18,473 nt of DNA, taken from NCBI GenBank assembly GCA_963966765.1, contig CAXAAR010000040.1:1-18473 (forward strand), written 5' to 3'. The position numbers and the translations under genes are program-made. Origin of the DNA: Aequoribacter sp003520285. Its GTDB lineage: Bacteria > Pseudomonadota > Gammaproteobacteria > Pseudomonadales > Halieaceae. Of the stretch, positions 15,225 to 18,473 are shown piece by piece. The stretch's first letter is position 1. Each line of letters opens with the position of its first letter. The notes under the pieces are model-generated. The model saw only the letters and a list, made by a program, of their open reading frames with translations. It made no database searches and was not told where the DNA came from.

Positions 15225-15827
15225 CTAGGCGCGACTGCTAACAACGTCATCAACCAACCCGTAAGCTTTGCTCTGCTCTGCATCCATGAATCGATCGCGC
15301 TCAGTATCGCGTTCAATGACTTCAATGCTCTGGCCCGTGTGCTCTGCCATTAAACGATTAAGTCGTTCCCTAATAATAAGGATTTCCTTCGCCTGAATGT
15401 CGATATCGGTAGCTTGACCCTGAGCACCACCACTTGGTTGGTGGATCATTGTGCGAGCATTTGGCAAACAAAACCGCTTACCTTTGGCACCAGCGGATAG
15501 CAGGAATGCGCCCATAGAAGCCGCTTGTCCAATACACGTTGTCGACACATCTGGCTTAATAAACTTCATGGTGTCGTATATCGCCAATCCAGCCGTTACT
15601 GAGCCACCGGGGCTGTTGATATAAAGGTGGATATCTTTATCTGGATTTTCTGACTCCAAAAATAACAGCTGGGCAACGATCAGATTTGCCATGTAGTCTT
15701 CAACTTGACCCACCACAAACACCACGCGCTCTTTGAGTAGCCGAGAATAGATGTCATAAGAGCGCTCACCGCGTGAGGTTTGCTCGACGACCATCGGAAT
15801 CAATCCTATATTTTCGACTTTCTGCAT
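15225..15827 (-). CDS. clpP: ATP-dependent Clp protease proteolytic subunit ClpP
   Basis: ClpP is the barrel-shaped serine peptidase that degrades substrates delivered by ClpX, and ClpA where present. It has 200 residues, the usual length. The catalytic triad is complete: Ser104 in GQAASMGAF, His129 in RTMIHQPSGG and Asp178 in ERDRFMD, each offset by 7 from the E. coli precursor positions 111, 136 and 185. LYINSPGGSVTAGLAIYDTM is the conserved oxyanion-side segment. The N-terminal MVVEQTSRGERSYDIYSRLL stretch includes the propeptide and the axial-loop region. The ATG has AGAGGG upstream and follows tig by only 26 nt, so tig-clpP cotranscription is likely. No sigma-32 motif was found in front of it. 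Confidence 0.97.
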   Translation of the reverse strand: MQKVENIGLIPMVVEQTSRGERSYDIYSRLLKERVVFVVGQVEDYMANLIVAQLLFLESENPDKDIHLYINSPGGSVTAGLAIYDTMKFIKPDVSTTCIGQAASMGAFLLSAGAKGKRFCLPNARTMIHQPSGGAQGQATDIDIQAKEILIIRERLNRLMAEHTGQSIEVIERDTERDRFMDAEQSKAYGLVDDVVSSRA

Positions 15828-15853
15828 CCTGCCCTCTCTTATTAATCTTGGGA

Positions 15854-17182
15854 TTATTGTGCGTTTGCAGCCTGACCAGCACTAATGGCTTCTTGATATG
15901 TGCATGGCTTATCTTCAACCACAAGCTGCGTCTCAAGGTGCGCGACTAGCTGATCCTCTAGTACCCGGTTCTCAATCGCATTGAGCTGCTCGGGGTTACT
16001 ATAGTAGTAATTCACCACTTCTTCAGGATCTTCGTAAGTAGATGCCATTTCGTTGATCGCCTCTTTCACTTTATCGGCGTCGGGCTTGATGTTGAGTTCA
16101 GTCACCAAAGTCGACAGCACCAAGCCAAGCCTTACTCGTGGCATCGCTCGATCAGTGAACATCTCTGCGGGCAGGAGTGAGTCCAAATCCAAACCTTGCG
16201 CAGGCGCGCCACCAAACTGCTGGAACATTTGTTGGCGCATCGCTTTAATTTCCTGATCAATCAGAGCCGCAGGGACGATAATGTCGTCGTAGGTTTCAAG
16301 AACTGCATCCATCACCTGCTTTTTCACCGATGCTGCAACGGCATTTTTGAGTTCACGCGCCATATTGGCTGCGATCTCTTCTCTAAACTTTTCTTCGCCG
16401 CCTTCTGAGACGCCATATTTTTCAAACAAGGTCTCGTCCATCGGCGCCAACACTTGTTCTTTGACTTCATTTAAGGTGATATCAAAGGTCACCGCTGCGC
16501 CTTTAAGTGCCTCATTGTGGTAGTCGTCAGGGAAGCTCAGCTCGAGCGTTTTACTCTCACCCGCCGTCATGCCTTCAATGCCCGCTTCGAATCCCGGTAT
16601 CATTCGCCCTGATCCGAGCTGAAGCGTGCTACCCTCGGCAGCTCCACCCTCAAAGGGCTCGCCGTCTTTCTTGCCGAGATAATCGATCACCACAGTATCA
16701 CCATAGGCGGCGGCGCGTTCGACTGTCTCGAGGCTTCCCTGTTGCTTTCTAAAAATCTCGATAATGTTGTCGATGTCGGCGGGCGTTACCTCAGCAACCG
16801 GCCGCTCAACTGTTGTAGATTTCAGCTCGCGAGTCTCAATTTCTGGGAATACTTCGAAGACTGCCACGTACTCAAGATCCTGGCCCGCTTCCATTTGCGT
16901 GGGCTCGATCGATGGTTGACCGGCTGGTCGAAGCTTCTCTTGGACGATCGCTTCTTGGAACGTCTGTCCCATTACTTCTCCAAGTACCTCTCTTCGGATA
17001 CCCTCACCATAGCGCTGACGGATGACCTTGAAAGGCACTTTGCCTGGTCTAAATCCGTTGATTCGCACATTCTGGGCACCCTGCTGCAATCGCTTGGTGA
17101 CTTCGTCTTCGATGCGCTGAGCCGGAACACCAACAGTCATACGACGCTCAAGACCTGACGTCGTTTCGAGTGATACTTGCAT
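15854..17182 (-). CDS. tig: Trigger factor, ribosome-bound chaperone and peptidyl-prolyl isomerase
   Basis: Trigger factor binds the ribosomal exit tunnel and shields nascent chains. It has 442 residues, near the usual length. The N-terminal ribosome-binding domain contains the signature GFRPGKVP (residues 43-50). The FKBP-type isomerase domain covers about residues 158-243, with GDTVVIDYLGKKDGEPFEGG, RMIPGFEAGIEGM and SFPDDYH. A long helical C-terminal chaperone domain follows, including AALIDQEIKAMRQQMFQQFG. The ATG has TAGAGGAAA as ribosome binding site. It stands first in the tig-clpP-clpX series. No terminator lies between it and the upstream tRNA-Leu gene, so the tRNA promoter may also feed tig. 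Confidence 0.97.
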   Translation of the reverse strand: MQVSLETTSGLERRMTVGVPAQRIEDEVTKRLQQGAQNVRINGFRPGKVPFKVIRQRYGEGIRREVLGEVMGQTFQEAIVQEKLRPAGQPSIEPTQMEAGQDLEYVAVFEVFPEIETRELKSTTVERPVAEVTPADIDNIIEIFRKQQGSLETVERAAAYGDTVVIDYLGKKDGEPFEGGAAEGSTLQLGSGRMIPGFEAGIEGMTAGESKTLELSFPDDYHNEALKGAAVTFDITLNEVKEQVLAPMDETLFEKYGVSEGGEEKFREEIAANMARELKNAVAASVKKQVMDAVLETYDDIIVPAALIDQEIKAMRQQMFQQFGGAPAQGLDLDSLLPAEMFTDRAMPRVRLGLVLSTLVTELNIKPDADKVKEAINEMASTYEDPEEVVNYYYSNPEQLNAIENRVLEDQLVAHLETQLVVEDKPCTYQEAISAGQAANAQ

Positions 17183-17240
17183 TCAATTTCCTCTAGAATC
17201 AGTGATCTCAAGTCGTGATAACTACCTGAGAACCCTTATA

Positions 17241-17325
17241 TGGTGCGGAAGGAGAGACTCGAACTCTCACGCCTCGCGGCGCTGGAACCTAAATCCAGTG
17301 CGTCTACCAATTTCGCCACTTCCGC
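17241..17325 (-). tRNA. tRNA-Leu (anticodon UAG)
   Basis: An 85-nt class II tRNA including an encoded CCA end. The acceptor stem is GCGGAAG/CTTCCGC, the anticodon stem is CTGGA/TCCAG around loop TTTAGGT with anticodon TAG (plus-strand 17289-17291), the long variable arm is CGCC-GCGA-GGCG, and the T arm is GAGAG-TTCGAGT-CTCTC. All helices pair fully. The sequence is very like E. coli tRNA-Leu(UAG). A tRNA-Leu just upstream of tig is also known from pseudomonads. Confidence 0.98.
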
Positions 17326-17381
17326 GTTTGCTTAAGGCTGTGATACTGGGATCAGTAACGACAGCTCAATCAAGGGACGCG

Positions 17382-17410
17382 ATTGTGCCACAGAGGTACA
17401 GTGCGTTCAA
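17382..17410 (-). promoter_or_regulatory. Sigma-70 promoter for tRNA-Leu, with GC-rich discriminator
   Basis: On the minus strand TTGAAC (plus-strand 17405-17410) is separated by exactly 17 nt from CACAAT (17382-17387), then CGCGTCCC. Transcription would start near 17375, about 50 nt before the mature tRNA. The GC-rich discriminator is typical of stringently controlled stable-RNA promoters. Confidence 0.7.
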
Positions 17411-17463
17411 CATCACGCAGCGACTTTGAGTCTAGAAACCGAATTTATACAACAATGCGACTT

Positions 17464-18473
17464 CTACGTGAGACAAGCAGGATCAAACGCATAGCCCCCC
17501 TCTAACCAATCCCTGAACTCTGCGACAGCGGGCTCTTTGAACTGAGCGAGCTGTCGCCGAATCTGAGCGCCCTCACTGCGATTAATCTCATTCAAAGTTT
17601 TGCTCTCGAAAACCTCTGCCCAGTCGTAAAGCCAAGCTGAGAAGTCTCGGCCAAGCACCGCATCTAACACTTCTTTAATTTGATGACGATCCCGGAGGTC
17701 GTGCAAGGATGACAAACCACTGAGCCCCAACAACGAGAGCCGCGGTTGATTCATGGGGTTACACAAGTGACCCGACAGATTCGAGACTCCTTCACTCCGA
17801 CGCGCCAGAGGCTTCAGATAGAGATGCTGTGATCGCTCACGGCCATCGTTAACCGGATAATTATCCCAAATGACGAGCGCGTCGCCCCACAGTGATTGCG
17901 CGCGATCAATATCATGCTGAGTCAACTGTTCAGAGCAAACGAGAGGGCCTGTCCAGAACACGCTACTGTTTGAGGGGAGCGCGGCCTTGACGGTCTGAAT
18001 GTATCCTTCCGGCCTCGCACCAAACAATCGCTCAAGAACAGGATCCTCGCTGTAGTAGGTCGGGCAAACCAACAGCGGAATCGCTGGGTATTGTGCGTTA
18101 ACTCGCTCAATCAACTCTGCCTGATAGCCCGCGGCGTGCTGACTCAAAACTTGCATATCATCAAATAGCAAGGCTAGGCACGATGGGTTACAGGATGCAA
18201 TCTGCGCCAATTTTGTCTCAAGAGCATGCCAGTCGGCCTTTGAAAGGCCAGCATTGATTCCACTAGGAGACAAACCCAACCCCCACCGAACCCCCGCAGT
18301 CTGGTATCGAGCGGACTGCTCGCTCAAGAATGCGAGATGATCTGGCGAGAAGGGATTACGCCACTCTTGTCGCAAGTAGCGATCTGATTTAGGGGCATAG
18401 ATATAAGTGTCAAACCCAAGGGCAGCGAACCACTGCGCAGCTGCGAGACGATCACTTCGACACCACTCTCGGC
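17464..18473 (-). CDS. GH84 family beta-N-acetylglucosaminidase / O-GlcNAcase-like protein (5' partial)
   Basis: GH84 enzymes remove terminal N-acetylglucosamine by substrate-assisted catalysis. The frame is open to the window edge, and codons upstream of the TTG at 18375 clearly continue the family fold (GFDTYIYAPKSDRYL). The first residues of the gene are therefore missing and 335 are visible. Marks of the family are YIYAPKSD, with the substrate-contacting Lys, then R..WRNPF, and the adjacent catalytic aspartates of LLFDDM (visible residues about 104-105). VCPTYYSED, VFWTGPLVCS, VIWDNYPVNDG and CNPMNQP also match. The protein ends soon after the catalytic domain, so it is compact. Signal peptide and cellular location cannot be judged without the N-terminus. 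Targets could be chitin- or peptidoglycan-derived sugars, or glycoproteins. It is on the same strand as the downstream tRNA-Leu, with no clear terminator between them. Confidence 0.88.
   Translation of the reverse strand, partial: REWCRSDRLAAAQWFAALGFDTYIYAPKSDRYLRQEWRNPFSPDHLAFLSEQSARYQTAGVRWGLGLSPSGINAGLSKADWHALETKLAQIASCNPSCLALLFDDMQVLSQHAAGYQAELIERVNAQYPAIPLLVCPTYYSEDPVLERLFGARPEGYIQTVKAALPSNSSVFWTGPLVCSEQLTQHDIDRAQSLWGDALVIWDNYPVNDGRERSQHLYLKPLARRSEGVSNLSGHLCNPMNQPRLSLLGLSGLSSLHDLRDRHQIKEVLDAVLGRDFSAWLYDWAEVFESKTLNEINRSEGAQIRRQLAQFKEPAVAEFRDWLEGGYAFDPACLT

Noticed and set aside
15828..15900. Sigma-32 promoter before clpP
   Set aside because: No CCCCAT-like -10 box with a CTTGAA-like -35 box could be found in the tig-clpP gap or the end of tig.
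16742..17158. Plus-strand reading frame of 138 codons inside tig
   Set aside because: It is antisense to the trigger-factor coding region; no family resemblance and no start signal.
18373..18375. TTG as the true start of the GH84 gene
   Set aside because: Codons upstream to the window edge are open and encode conserved GH84 sequence (YIYAPKSD), so the gene continues beyond the window.

Overview
The window looks like a chromosomal segment from a free-living aerobic gammaproteobacterium. The base composition appears moderate on reading; I did not compute it. Three things support the placement. The order tig-clpP-clpX-lon-hupB-ppiD is the classic gammaproteobacterial proteostasis cluster. A cysI-type siroheme reductase followed by a DUF934 gene is the arrangement known from Pseudomonas. 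A complete electron-transfer-flavoprotein route to ubiquinone (etfB-etfA plus ETF-QO) points to aerobic use of fatty acids or amino acids. A marine relative of Halieaceae or Pseudomonadales would fit, but the genus cannot be fixed from the sequence alone.

Layout. Bases 1-2095 (+): the nearly complete siroheme sulfite/nitrite reductase, missing only its first few codons, overlaps a small DUF934 gene. Bases 2162-3343 (+): a CPA2-type cation/proton antiporter without a cytoplasmic RCK domain. Bases 3342-3490: an intergenic stretch made of two juxtaposed 8-bp tandem repeats, then an intrinsic terminator for the opposing etf operon. Bases 3491-5169 (-): etfB-etfA. Bases 5170-5406: a divergent control region. 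Bases 5407-7056 (+): ETF-ubiquinone oxidoreductase. Bases 7093-10748 (-): ppiD, then serA-like phosphoglycerate dehydrogenase, then a DUF1285 gene in the same reading frame two codons after the serA stop. Bases 10770-17182 (-): hupB, lon, clpX, clpP and tig, transcribed from high to low coordinates, with a heat-shock-like promoter before lon. Bases 17241-17325 (-): tRNA-Leu(UAG) with its own good promoter. Bases 17464-18473 (-): the C-terminal part of a GH84-family beta-N-acetylglucosaminidase (O-GlcNAcase-like) running off the window edge.

How it fits together. Trigger factor, ClpXP, Lon and PpiD cover folding at the ribosome, cytoplasmic ATP-dependent degradation and folding at the outer face of the inner membrane; HU sits within the same cluster. 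EtfAB collects electrons from acyl-CoA and related dehydrogenases and ETF-QO passes them to ubiquinone. CysI and its DUF934 partner serve sulfite assimilation, and SerA starts serine synthesis, which supplies the carbon skeleton for cysteine.

The window is mostly conserved core genome. I found no CRISPR array, insertion sequence, prophage, toxin-antitoxin pair or defence cassette, and no convincing undescribed system. The features most worth a second look are the mixed octamer array, the sigma-32-like promoter folded into a hairpin before lon, the serA/DUF1285 in-frame junction and the GH84 gene.
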